A stretch of 64,000 nucleotides of DNA, from the NCBI GenBank assembly GCA_032207245.1, contig CM063504.1:20475426-20539425 (forward strand), given 5' to 3'. The notes under the pieces are model-generated. The model did no database searches, was not told the origin of the DNA, and saw nothing but the letters and a program-made list of their open reading frames with translations. Of the stretch, positions 1 to 11,851 are shown in pieces; position 1 is the first letter of the stretch; each line of letters starts with the position of its first letter. Origin of the DNA: Pardosa pseudoannulata (lineage: Eukaryota; Arthropoda; Arachnida; Araneae; Lycosidae). A program made the position numbers and the translations under genes.

Positions 1-228
1 CTGTACAAGCATAAAGTGTGGCACCACAAATATGTATTTCCTAAATTTAAATATGTTTGTAATAATTGTCCATATGCTACAGATAACAAAACAAATTTTA
101 AGACTCATTTTGAGGTGCATGAACCAGATCGTCCGTACAAATGTGATGTTTGTGGCAATGGCTTCAAAAGACTTGCTAGTTTAAGCCATCACATGATCAT
201 TCATACTGGAGATGTGCCACTTATTTAA
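1..228 (+). CDS. Alternative terminal zinc-finger exon 1 (5' part cut by window edge)
   Basis: Frame 1 is open from the first base to a TAA at 226-228, giving 75 visible residues. The window begins inside the helix of finger 1 (LYKHKVWHHK). Finger 2 (C-x2-C-PYATDNKTNF-x2-H-x3-H) and finger 3 (CDVCGNGFKRLASLSHH...) are complete. The protein ends shortly after HTGD. The peptide is closest to the exon at 6965, sharing the DNKTNFK stretch and the GFKRL helix start, so the two form an old tandem pair. The finger 3 helix reads R-L-A-S-L-S-H from -1 to +6. A candidate polyadenylation signal AATAAA lies at 509-514. The splice acceptor is outside the window. By family knowledge this would be a DNA-binding C-terminus of a nuclear factor; the partner N-terminus is not visible. 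Confidence 0.88.
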   Translation: MYKHKVWHHKYVFPKFKYVCNNCPYATDNKTNFKTHFEVHEPDRPYKCDVCGNGFKRLASLSHHMIIHTGDVPLI

Positions 229-1361
229 TATGGATCACTAGATATTTGTAAGGCTTCTGAACTTTTAATTAATATTAGTGAGTGCTATTGACCCGTAAAG
301 TAAAACCTGTATAGCATAGTCTCATCTCATCTATTCTGGGATTGTTTTACATAAATTTTATATGTGAAAACTGCATTTAGTTTATTCTATTATACTATTC
401 TATTATAATATCTATTATACTATTAGAAATACTATCAGTAAAATCATGTATATTTGAAATTAGAAAATTGTAATGAATATTTTGAGGAATATTATAAAGA
501 ATGTACATAAATAAAAGGTTAAAATTAAAATGTATTTAAACTTTTCAATTTATGATTTACATTGTTTTCTAAATTTCATTTTCCTTTAATATACACAAAA
601 TAAATATTTTCTAGCAGCAAAATATTTTATCTTTTTTAAATTTCTTTTCACTTCATTATTATTAATCTGAGTATATTTGGTCCTTTATCTTCTTGCATTA
701 TGTTTATCGCAACTTTTTTAATCTTATATCCAAAATATTTTAAAGTTATCTTTCCTCCTTTGCTAAAAGTTACTAACATTTCAGACAGGTTTTGGTACCT
801 TCCTTTGCATGCCATAGTTCATATATTAGGTAATACATTGTTCCTGCCACTTACACCACCTTCAACCTGGAAGTAGTGGGATGACAGGAAATTCATTATT
901 ATCCAGTTTGGCTATTATAGGATTCAAAGAGTTTACTTATGCTCATGAATTAAATTAAAATAAATATTTATCCAACCTGATACTTTAATTTCCAACTAAC
1001 AATTATTTGTTTTTACTTTTAGAGCCTTTTTTCACTTTAAATTATTGGGTTATTGTAGTTTATAAAAATTTTATATATTTTCTTTCTCTCCATTTTATTC
1101 TATATATATATATATATATATATATACTGGCGTGATACTGGCATATACTGGCGTGATGGTAGGGAGGGAAAGGTTTTATTTTTTGGGTACATTAAATTTG
1201 CCCTTTTTTTTAGCTAAACAGTAGACTATAGTGTTCCAAACCAAATCAATTTTATGTGCATAAAACTTTTGTTAGCTTAGCATAGTGTTCTAAGAATTTT
1301 AGCTATGAATAAATAATGTAATTTTTTTGTGCAACTTTTTAATTTGACTTGATGAATATAT

Positions 1362-1393
<32 letters not shown>

Positions 1394-1857
1394 GAGGATT
1401 GATCTCATGTTAATTTTAGAAAATAGTGATAGTTTCAAATGCTGGAAAAATTATTGTTTTTACATTGTATTAAGCTTTAATGTGTTAAACTGAATGAATA
1501 CTATAAACTGTTTTCTTCTATAGTAAAACAAATATTAGTTATGCAATGCACATTCTTACTCCCAGGTCTTAACCCAAGTCTCAGATTTTTTGTTTAAGAA
1601 GCATTTTGTATTATTATTTACTTTAGAAAGATATGTTTCACTTGGTTATTGCTATATTTTGAAATAACTTATTATGAATATTATGATTTATGCAATATTT
1701 TACTTGTAATGAATAATTGCTAGTAACACATGTATTTTATTGCTTTTAATGTACTTAATTTTTTTTTTCTCAGTCTCTCGAGGAAAGACAACAAATATTG
1801 AATAATTTTTTTATTTTTAATGTTTTATTAGTCTTTTTTTCTCTATCTTTTAAATTG

Positions 1858-1903
<46 letters not shown>

Positions 1904-2983
1904 ATTTGTTTATTCCATAGAAAACTTTTCATTAGTTGCTCTAGAAACATGCCTTTAAGCGAATTTGCAGTTACGAAATTCTACTCTGCTATATGTTAGA
2001 TGTTTTGGGGTTTAAATTGTTAATTTTGTCTCAGTAATTAATACATATGTATGTATGTTATATCATTGCAACAGATACTAGTGGCATAAAATGCCAATGC
2101 TTTCCTAAGTTTTAGTGGTCGTAAAATATTACCTGAAAATTAAAAGAAACTAATCCAAATTTGGTTTGCTGGGGGTAGACTCAGCAAAAATGTGGCAATT
2201 TGAGTTCTTACACACATCATTTTATTGATGCTAAAATTTTAAAAATAGACCAGTTCTGAAGCATCTGTTTGCCAGCTAATGTTGTTAGCTAGAAAACTGG
2301 TAGGAACTTTACTCTCTCAAAGGAGACAGACATGCATATTCTTAGATAGAATGCAAAGTTGCCATTTCTGTGGTTTGTTACGCAATGGACCACTAAGAAT
2401 TGCAAAATAAGCACTCAGGGTACGAATTGCACAATGAAATCCTGTGAGATCTGAAATGAGCAAACGAGTGAAAATTGCAAGTTAAGATTCTGCTGATGGT
2501 AAAATGGAAAAGATTGCAATGCTGAAGAGGTTCTTTTTTTTTTTTCTTTTTTTTTTTTTTATATAAAGAAATGAAATTTATTAGGAAAAATAATCTATAT
2601 GCATTTAGGTTGAATTTTTAATATTTGTAATATATTAAAAAATAAAGATATATATATATATATATATATATATATTACTTTTTAAAGTGCAAATTTCACA
2701 TCTTATGTTAGTGTAGTTTGATTGTGAATGTATTGAAAATTTAGATAATATTAAAATAATTATGATAAATATATCATTGTTTGTTTGGCTTGTTTGCATA
2801 TTTTTTTCCTCGATCCAAGGATATGCTCTTTGTTTCTTTTATTCCTTTCTTATCTTTCAAACAGCTACATTAGATTACTGGGAAACTGCAAATAACTGCT
2901 ATATTTTACTTTTTGTGTAATAACATGTTATTACGCAATTGACCATGACTGTGTGTGTGTATATACGTATGCATACACACACA

Positions 2984-3034
<51 letters not shown>

Positions 3035-5326
3035 TATACCTTCTAAGGAAGTATATAAAACTAATATTTTAAATTTTTTATAAAGTAATTATTAAATAAA
3101 AGCCCTTTTTTCTGAGCTAAAAATAATAGGTGTACTTTTACTTTTTGTGTATGGATATATTCTTTCTAATTGCACATGACCAGTTAAAAATATCAATGTA
3201 CATTTTTATTTTTTCTGAAATTTTTTATATAGTGAATGGGAAGAAAATATTAAGTCTGGCCTGTATTTAGTTTCATATATTTGTAGAGGATTTGAAATGA
3301 AAGTCATAATTTATTTTTTTCTTATTTTTCTTTCCTTTCTTTCACCCCTTTTTTTCTTTTTATGAAAAAATCATAAAATGTGAGTGGATTACATATTTTT
3401 AATTTCTCATTTTTAGTAAGTTTTTTTAGAACTTTTATGATGAATAAGTTATTTTGTTAATCTGTTATCTGTGTGAATGTAAAAACAGACAGGAGAGAAT
3501 AGTTTTTCTATCTTTGCTATTTGAATCTTGGTATTTCACAGATAATTTTATAATATTTTCTCTGAACTTAAATAGTACGCTAAATTTAAATTACACTGGA
3601 GATACCCTATATATATATGTATGCGTGTTTAACTAATTTTTAATTTTCTTTGTGATTCTTTGAAATGAGGTGCTCCGTTAATTGCAGATACTTTATAAGT
3701 ACATTGTTTCATTTTAAACTTTTTTAATTTTAATGTACTTCTATCTGTCATTGGAGCTTGTTTTAATTGCTAGAGTCATTTTGTGCTTTTATTTAGACTC
3801 CCTTATTATTATTTTAAGATTTTTCAAACTTCTATATAAGTTTCCTTTAGACTTTACCTGTGTTTTAGCAAAAATAAAATAAATATGTTGCATTGCTAAT
3901 TATTTTATTTCATATTTTTTAAAATTTTAACTTCCTGGAACTCATTTCAGTTCAGAAATGCTTAATTACATTCTACATGAAGTTTAACTCTCTGTAGTAT
4001 ATGACTTCTTTATATAATTTTAATTCATTTATATGGATGGTAATATTTTCTTTTAATTAAGCATTCTTATAGTTCTAGATTTAAATTATAACTTAAAAAT
4101 TTTGTGGATTGACAGGTTTCTGTTTTATAGAAATTTTGTTGTTATGCATGCTTAATGTACAGTTTTTAAGTTTATTTTTCTTGCTCTAGGATGTAATTTT
4201 CACCATGCTATGAATCAGAATGCATTTCTAGGATTTGCATTAGAAATCCATATTAGTATAGTCCTGAATTTACATGTTATTTAAATAAAGCTATTTTCTG
4301 CATTTGTTAAATGTAATTAATTATCAGTTATTGATAAATATTGTTTTCATGTTTGAAAATTTCAAAAATTCTGTAATTGGACTAAATGAACTACCTTCAA
4401 ATAAATTAACTATAATATCCCCCCTTGCATAAATGACTTGGGTGTATTCACCATCTCTTATGAGGAAATATCTGTAAAATGTTTGTGATTATTCACCTAA
4501 GATTTTTAATATCTTCTTTACATTCTTTTGATTGTTTTGTAATTCAACAAAAGATGTATGAAACAATGAATTTACTGCTTATCGACTTCCATCAGTACTT
4601 GGTAAAGTTAAGTCTTGTGAAGTATTACTCTTTTACTCTTTGGCTATTGCTTCCAAGTTAGTTTATGATTAATATTTAAAAAATTTTCCCTTTATAAATA
4701 ATTATTGTTTAATTAACATAAAGATAATTGAAATATCTCTTAAGAAAATTAGTTTATTAATTTAAATTTTTCATAAAAATGGGAAGTTCTTTAGTACAAT
4801 ATCTCTGTACAACTAATTAAGAGCATAATATTAAAAACTAATTTTATTCATTTTGCATTTCAATGATTTTTTTTCATATGTTTAGTGCTTCTTATTTTCT
4901 ATGCATTATTATGATTGTATTTAACTTTATAAAACTACTATCTAATTTTTCGTAATTCTTTCCATTTTAGAATTCTGTCAAGTAGTAATTTTCTAAAAAG
5001 TTTATCTTAACTAAAATTTTTTACAATTTTATAATGATTAAAAATTTTTAAAAAGTCACAAAAAAAAATAAAGAAATTTTTTAAGGCAATTAGAAATTAA
5101 AATATATGAAATTATTTTTAGAATTACATTTGAAACCTAAAGTTATCCAAGGGATATTTGAAATGTTTTTTGTCATATAATTTTATATTCTTTTAACTGT
5201 TTCATAACTTTCTATTTATCTGTCTTAGATTTCAAATTTTTAAAATAAATTGTATTTATTACATTGCTATCACATTTAATTTTGCCTTTTTCCTATATTC
5301 TATTTACTTTTTTAAATACTTTTATA
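229..5326. other. Non-coding spacer after exon 1
   Basis: No gene is seen. It holds (TA)n runs at about 1101-1126, 1357-1393, 1861-1901, 2648-2675 and 2988-3034, a long T-rich tract at 2530-2560, and a SINE 3' fragment at 1211-1249. A less AT-rich patch at about 2150-2530 may be an old transposon that I cannot name. Short open frames at 3454 and 4479 have ordinary low-complexity AT-rich composition and are not genes. Confidence 0.6.
1211..1249 (+). repeat. 3' fragment of SINE family 1
   Basis: The stretch reads like the tail of the SINE at 14427-14608: 'aacagtaga', then 'atagtgttccaaaccaaa', matching 'aacagtagatcatag' and 'actccaaactaaacc' there. Only the last ~40 bases survive, and no tRNA-like head is visible. 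It is short, so chance similarity cannot be fully excluded. Confidence 0.5.
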
Positions 5327-6591
5327 CAAGGGTTACTCTGAAATTTTTTAGATACGTGTAGACGAGAATTTACGGAATAAAAATAACTGTTTAATTTTAA
5401 AATAAAAAGTATTTTAACACAGTAGACAATTTTTTACTGACTTACTTCAACTTGTTTAGTGTAGAATAAATTTCAAACAGAAGAAAAAATAGAGTTGAAG
5501 CGAGAACATTTTTGCACTATGATTTTCTAGGATTTAAGCAGGATTAAATTAAGGAGAATGCTTTCAATGGTTGCAGTTGGCATTTAGTGATGAATCTCCA
5601 GCTCGTGCTGCTGTAATCAGATGGTTTAAAGAATTTAGCAGAGGTCGCAATTTTCTTCAGGAACAACACACAGGAAGGCTGCCGTCGGCAGTAATCTCGG
5701 ATAATGTGTCTGCCATATAAAAATGTTAATGGATGATAATTGCTGTACCTATCAAATTATACAGAATGAACTTAACATTGGATCTGCAGCCATACACAAA
5801 ATTATTGATGAAAAATTACGTATGAAAAAAGTAGTTTGCCACTGGATTCCACATAATCTAACTGAGCACCAAAAAGAGGAGCGTGTCAGAATCAGTAAAG
5901 AGACTCTTAAATTGGTAAATGATGGATGGTCACCACATCATTTCTATAATTGTAGCAGGTGATGAAATGTATATACCATTTTTTGACGTTGCAATACATC
6001 AAGAAAGCAAAGTATGGGTCTTTGAAGATAATCCCATGCCAACAAGGGTGAAAAAACAACGCATATTGAAGAAAAGGATGTATCCCGGTTTTTTCTTTTC
6101 AGAAGTACAGGATTGGTCAAAGGCATCAAGTTGGAAGGACAGAAGGCAGTAACAGCAAACTAGTATACCACTAAAAGTCTTTCACAAATTCTACAAGAAG
6201 TGAATGTTAGGGCACTAATGCTTCACCATGACAATGAATCTTCACATACAGCCAGATTAACAGTTGAGTTTCGTAAACAAAAACAAGTTAAAGTGATAGA
6301 ACATCTGCCATAATCACCTGATCTAGCTATGTGTGACTTTTGGTTATTCTTTAATCTAAAAAAGAACTTACGTGAACGTCATTTTCATTCAGAAGAAAAG
6401 ATTGATGTGGTTATAAATGCATTTTTTTCATCTATTCCAAGAAATGAATGGCCTGAGGCATTTAATCTATGAAAAATTCATTTACAAAAGTGCATTGATG
6501 CTGGACGAGACTATTTGGAACACACCTAAAATTTTTGTAAGTATAACTTTAAAAACCTAGTTGTATCTCAAAAATTCCAGAGTGACCCTTG
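5327..6591 (+). mobile_element. Mariner-type DNA transposon, decayed
   Basis: The element is 1265 bp. It begins CAAGGGTTACTCTGAAATTT and ends with the imperfect inverted copy (AATTCCAGAGTGACCCTTG). TA at 5325-5326 and 6592-6593 is the expected target-site duplication. Inside, pieces of a mariner transposase can be read in more than one + frame. First comes a helix-turn-helix region with RAAVIRWFKEFSRGRN. Next is the first catalytic Asp in AGDEMYIPFF, the second in LHHDNESSHTA, and the third in SPDLAMCDFWLF. Stop codons (for example near 5717, 6310 and 6470) and frameshifts break it, so it is a dead autonomous-length copy. Confidence 0.88.
5555..6528 (+). pseudogene. Mariner transposase pseudogene
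   Basis: This is a transposase remnant of the DD34D mariner family, which cuts and pastes the element at TA sites. All three catalytic aspartate contexts are recognisable (AGDEM, HHDNESSH, SPDLAMCDF). A 4-bp ATGG repeat near 5925 shifts the frame just before the first catalytic region. In-frame TAA and TGA codons interrupt the helix-turn-helix part and the C-terminal part. The natural C-terminus is the stop at about 6526-6528, just inside the right terminal repeat. No functional protein can be made. Confidence 0.85.
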
Positions 6592-6964
6592 TACTAATAG
6601 TTTAGTGTGAGTTACAATTTTCTTTAGGGCGGTTTTTTTAATTTGTTTTAAAAAGTTAAAACTGTTTTTAACAACAGATACAGAATTATTTTAATATGAA
6701 ATTAATATATAATATTGGTAGTTATTCTTTTAGATTCTCTATTATTTTATGATAGAATGCATTAATAACTTTTAATAATTGTATTTTAATAGTTATTTTA
6801 CTATTTAATGCAAGTTAATCTTAATAAAAGCATTGAAAGTTATTTTTCTCCCCCATCTTTCTCTTTTTTTTAAAATTTATTTTTATAATATAAAAAATGT
6901 TAAAGCTGCTTGTTTTCCAAAAAATAGAGGCTTTTTCATTAATAAGAGATAATTTTATTTTCAG
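6592..6964. promoter_or_regulatory. Intron 3' end leading to exon 2 acceptor
   Basis: AT-rich intron sequence with pyrimidine-rich stretches (for example around 6845-6880). It ends in ATTTTCAG at 6957-6964, the acceptor for the exon that starts at 6965. Nothing else is visible. Confidence 0.6.
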
Positions 6965-7248
6965 GTCAATCTTTTATTGCTTGTTCTGTGTGCTCTAGCT
7001 GGTTTTCATCTTCAGCAACTTTATATAAGCATAAAGTACTGCACCATAAATCTGAATTACCTTCTTTCAAATACTACTGTAAAAAATGTCCATATGCTAC
7101 TGATAATAAAACTAATTTTAAAAATCATTTTGATGTGCATATGCCTGATCGCCCATTTAAATGCTCCATATGTGGTAGTGGATTTAAAAGACTCTCTAAT
7201 TTAAGTCAACACATGAAGATCCATAATGGAGATTCATTTCTGTATTAA
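6965..7248 (+). CDS. Alternative terminal zinc-finger exon 2
   Basis: After the acceptor (TTTTCAG, AG at 6963-6964) come two bases completing a split codon, then 93 codons and a TAA. Finger 1 is C6-x2-C9-x12-H22-x3-H26, finger 2 C38-H58 and finger 3 C66-H86. The helix of finger 1 is S-S-A-T-L-Y-K and of finger 3 R-L-S-N-L-S-Q. The otherwise invariant Trp of the WHHK motif is Leu here (VLHHK), the only such change among the intact exons. The start is the splice site, not a start codon. Nearest relative is exon 1. No obvious AATAAA follows within a few hundred bases. Confidence 0.92.
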
Positions 7249-7683
7249 ATTCTTTGTTCATTTATATAATTGTTTAAATATTAAAATATAGTAACCATTT
7301 ATAAATCTTTAAGAATTGTTATCAAGAAATTTTAATTATTCTGTGTGTAGAGGGAAATAGTGATATAACTAGAACAAATAATTGTGTCTTATCTATTTCT
7401 TATATTTTTAACAAATACTGTGTTGTCAGATATAAAAACCTGTGTTACATAATGTTAATGATTATAAAAAAATTTTTTAACTTTTTTTTAAAATTCTGTT
7501 CCAATTTATGGATGTAATTAAATTACATCTTAATACTTTTAGGCTGTAATTTTTTTGCAAAAGTAAATCTAGAACTGGTTTAATTTTATTTAATATTATT
7601 GAATACATTTCACATTAAATACTCAATTATTCTATTCTCTATTTTATACCAATTGTATTAGCTATAATTAATTTGGTTCTTTT
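7249..7683. other. Spacer after exon 2
   Basis: AT-rich DNA with no gene, repeat array or recognisable mobile element. It runs directly into the retrotransposon fragment at 7684. Confidence 0.5.
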
Positions 7684-8430
7684 TATGATTTATCTTCATT
7701 ACATGTTCATACTGATGGCTCTATGATAGATGCGATTAGGGATGCTAGTGCTTGTGTATATTTCAGTTGTTTTACCTTTCTGAAGCTGTTGGGATACACT
7801 GATAATTTTGGTGGTGAAACGGCTGCTGTTTCCTTGGCTCTAGAGGCAATTAAAGACAGGAGGGAAATTGATGTTATCATATTTATTGACACTCAGGCTA
7901 CAGTGAGTGCTATTACCTCAACACCTCAGTAGGTCATTAATCATTTTAAAATTTCAAATTTCAATTAATGATTTAATTGAAAATGGAAAACATTTGTTTG
8001 CAATGGATCTCTGCTCATTGTAAAGTTTTTGTGAATGAAATGGCAGACTGCTTGGCTAAGAGTGGTTTTGCTGTTTTATAGCTATACTTGCTTCTTGAGC
8101 ATTATACTATAAAGAGATAATCAAAACTTAAATAAAGGCTTTTAAATTTAGTTTTTACAGGGAAACTATTGTTAGGGTTTAGAGTTGCACTTGTTTTCCA
8201 TAGTATTTGTCCTGGAAAGTGGGTGTTGCCTGCTTTAAGATTTTTACTGGGCATGCGTATCTGCAAAAATATCTTTATATTAGATTGGCAATCTCTCTTT
8301 TTTGTCCTTTCTGTGACATTGATGAGATGACTGATACTTATTGGTCCTTTTGATTTAGCCTTTAAGGCAATGCTGTTTATGCAGATCTTGTTTTTAATTT
8401 TTATTTTTATGTATCTAAAACTTATTAGGC
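7684..8430 (+). mobile_element. Non-LTR retrotransposon 3' fragment (RNase H and C-terminal Cys motif), broken
   Basis: An open stretch at 7684-7929 encodes HVHTDGS, then GGETAAVSLALEAI and IIFIDTQATV, which are the Asp, Glu and Asp motifs of a retroelement RNase H domain. After a TAG at 7930-7932 and a frameshift the reading resumes with LQWISAHC and NEMADCLAKSG (about 8000-8070), the last RNase H motif. Further on (about 8246-8340) TGHAYLQKYLYIRLA and FCPFCDIDEMTD resemble the C-terminal tail with a CxxC motif common in non-LTR elements that carry RNase H. Upstream reverse transcriptase is absent, so this is a 5'-truncated, mutated copy. The 3' end is not sharply defined. Confidence 0.8.
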
Positions 8431-11400
8431 TGCCAGAAATCGACTAAAGATCCAATATCTACTTTTGGGGAAAAAAAAAAGATTTTCTACAAATTCACAC
8501 TTCCTTAATTTTAATTGTCAAGTATATATTGTAATTTTGAAAGAAAAATGCTTATGCTTGGTGTATTGTGTTCTGGGAATAGTCTAAAAAATGATGTGTG
8601 AAATTAATCCAGTTTTCTACATGCAGTTGTCAAATGGATGCAAAGCAATAATTTATAGATTTTCTCTAACATACTCTAAAATTATTAAAAACGTTTATGG
8701 TAGATATGACAGCTAAGTCAGTTTACATTTGTAGCAGTGTAATTTTGTTGAATCAAATAGTTATATCATGATAAATAGCCAAAAGCGATGATTTTCAAAT
8801 GCCATTAGTATAATATACAGAACACGACAAGCACACTACTTAAAATCTCTATACCTATATGCTAAATGCAAAAAATTTTAAAAATGACTTTTTTTTTAAT
8901 TCATTTTTTAAAAATACTATTTAAATGTTTTTTATTTTGAATATTGCTTTTGTATTTACATAATGTAGAATATTTATTATTTATATATTTTATATTTATT
9001 TTAGTCCTCCAGTTAGAGGCCATAAGGCCATAAATAGTAGAGGATTGTTTGAAAAAAATGTTTAGCATATTATTCATGTTGCATATTTAGTATTTTTATT
9101 TTTATGGGTATCTTGGTCCTCTAAATAATTTTGTGAGAAAATCATAGGTATTTTTTTTGTTAGTCAAGGGCAATGTTAAATTGTTAAATGTTGCACTTTC
9201 ATGCACTATAACTTATCTAAAAGTAAATTAACTTCTAAAGTATTTTTAAAAGAATATTTGATGTTACTGGTTGTGTATATGTTTTATTTGTAGAAAAATA
9301 TAAAATTCTTTTTTTATTTTGTTGATTTTCATTGAAGGGGAAAACTATATCAGTTTTGCGAATTAATTCAGTTAGTCTATCATCTATAGATCTGTCTATA
9401 TACATACATATATACACACACAGAATAATTAGGTCTCAAGACTAAAAATATATCTGGTCATTTTGAAAGCATATATTTTATAATTTCTACCTACTATAAA
9501 CTTAGCATACATATGCAGTCTATTACAAAATTATAAGACCACTTAAAAATTTCATCCCACCCCCTTTTTTCTTAACAAAGAGGTCATTACTGGAAATTTT
9601 AATGAATGTGGGTAAAAGAAAACAACTGTTTAGAGAAGATTCAACTGAGGAAACAAACACAACTCAGTATTTTTTTAGTGCCTAATTATTTTCAGAAATC
9701 ATATGTTTCATATAAGATCACTTTATATTTGGAATAAAGCAGCACTTTCGTCTTTTTTTTTTTTTTAATTGTATTTTAACTGATCTGGAAATGTTAGATA
9801 GATGAAAAGGCAGACATTCGAAAATGAATATGGTTCTGCGCATTATTAGTAAAACTCATTGCGAAAGTAAACTGTCTGAAGTAGAAGTCCAAAAATTTTG
9901 GTTTTACAACAGAAAAGGAAAATCTGCATATGAAAGTCATACATTTAATAGTTATATTTACAAAATTTTGAGTAAAATGAAATATGTGTGATGTAGAAAA
10001 GATCTAGTTGCAAAAAAGTTTTAAGCTGGGGATGAATGTTTTTGTTAATTTTAGGACATTTATGGGAAAACTGACTATTAAAACATCATAAAGGTAATAA
10101 ATATCATAAATTATTGTACTTTAGTAACGGTTATTATTTTTTTAATAAGTTCATACTAAAGGTAATTCTGTTTTCTTTATTTTAATAGATTTTTCAAATG
10201 GTATTGTTAAAATATAAGATTCATTGCTTCTTATTTTGTAATGAAATTTATCTTGTATGATATGTTTGATGTCAAATAAAAACTAAATTGAGCTATGAAA
10301 AAAATAAAAATATTTGTGAGGGGTATTGTTGCTTTATTTATTTTTTTTAAAAGCAAGTGCCTGGCTATTTTATTCTTATATAGATAACATGCTGAGTCAT
10401 TAGGAAAAGCTATTAAGACTTGTGTGAAAAGAATATTAGAAATTTTATTTTCTTATTTAAGTATTGTTTAGAAGTTGTGAAAAGAGCACTTTATATTGTC
10501 TTTAAAATATTTTACTGAAACATAACTTTTTTTTTTTTTTTTTTTTTTCAATATTATATTTGGAGGTTGGTGAAGGGATATTAATGTCTATTTACTTTTT
10601 TTAAAACTTATTTTAACTAATGTTAAAAAAAATACAGATACAAATAGATTTTTTATTTTTATTTATTTATTTATTTATTTATTTTATTTATTTATTTTTT
10701 TTTTTGCTATTTACTAATTTATGCATTTTATATAATGTTTGTGGTATGTATTTATTTATATTTATTTATTTATCATGTTAGATTATAGCTAAAAATGTTT
10801 TCATTTCATACATATTTTGTTTTGTATTTATTAGAGATTAACACCATTCTTTACAATTCTTAATAATTATTGATGTTCTCTTGTATTGTAATCTTATTAA
10901 TTTTGGGTTCTTTTGATTGTGATTTATAATCATAATAAAGTAACATGATATACAGCATTTGTATTTGTTTATTTGAATAATTTGAAATTTTTTTATTAAT
11001 GATTATTAAAAGGGTTGTTTTTAAAAAGCATTTTTCTTCATATCATATTCTACATAATTTTTTCTTTCAGACAATTTCTAAGAAGTTAGTTTTTTCTGCT
11101 TATTTTCTTTGCTTTTTTATATATGGTGTTATTTGTGGTTTAACTTTTTTACTGTTTGCTCATTTTAGGTGGGATGTAAAGACTGCCAAGGCTATTTTTT
11201 AAGGTTTTCAGATTCCAAATTTTTTTAGTCCTTCATTTTATTTAAGGCATCAAATTTTTATTCTCAGTGTTGAAAACATATTTAGAGCATAGAGTCATGA
11301 AAGAATTGAGCAGGTTAATTTAAACTTTTACGAAGTAAAATATTAAAAAAATTGTTGGCCAACTAATCAGCTTGTAGCAGTTTTCATGCAACCAAAGAGG

Positions 11401-11519
11401 GCCTATATATCAGTCTGTTGACAGTAAAAAAGTTAAAACTATATACAGAAGTATTGCTTTATTTTTACATTCATAAATAACATCTTTGAAACAAAATTTT
11501 CAAAATTACTTTTTTTTAG
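8431..11519. other. Non-coding spacer before exon 3
   Basis: About 3 kb of AT-rich DNA with no supported gene. It contains a T tract near 10530 and a (TTTA)n-like run at 10651-10705. The open frame at 10999-11202 is hydrophobic, Phe-rich AT-rich noise. The last bases (TTTTTTTAG at 11511-11519) form the exon 3 acceptor. Confidence 0.6.
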
Positions 11520-11851
11520 GTGTACTTTCAGGCTATACATGCACTTCATGTTATAAGTGGTTTGCTTCTCAAATTACATTATCCAGGCATAAAATGTGGC
11601 ATCACAAATCTCCCTCTGCAAAGTATCGATACAACTGTACACAGTGTCCCTACTCCACTAATGAAAAGACAAATTTTAATAATCACTTTACTGTACACAG
11701 AAGTGATAGAACTCATCATTGCACTGTGTGTGGAAATGGATTTACTAGTTCCAGTTGTTTGAATAAGCATATGATTATACATACTGGTGAAACAGAGCCT
11801 ATTTTCAGTGTTCCTAAGTTATCTTTGATAAATGCTTCAAAATATCAATGA
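11520..11851 (+). CDS. Alternative terminal zinc-finger exon 3
   Basis: The acceptor TTTTTTTAG is followed by the split codon and 109 codons ending in TGA. Finger 1 is C7-H27, finger 2 C39-H59 and finger 3 C67-H87, with the usual spacing. The second finger reads CPYSTNEKTNF rather than CPYAT. Helices are S-Q-I-T-L-S-R (finger 1) and S-S-S-C-L-N-K (finger 3). The finger 2-3 linker (VHRSDRTHHC) lacks the RPF motif typical of the other exons. A longer 22-residue tail follows HTGE. It has no close paralogue in the window, so it is an old member. A candidate AATAAA is far away (12592-12597). Confidence 0.92.

Noticed and set aside
11520..11782. Overlapping open frames in other frames of exon 3 (also at exons 2, 6 and 7)
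   Set aside because: They are shadows of the zinc-finger frame and show no domain.
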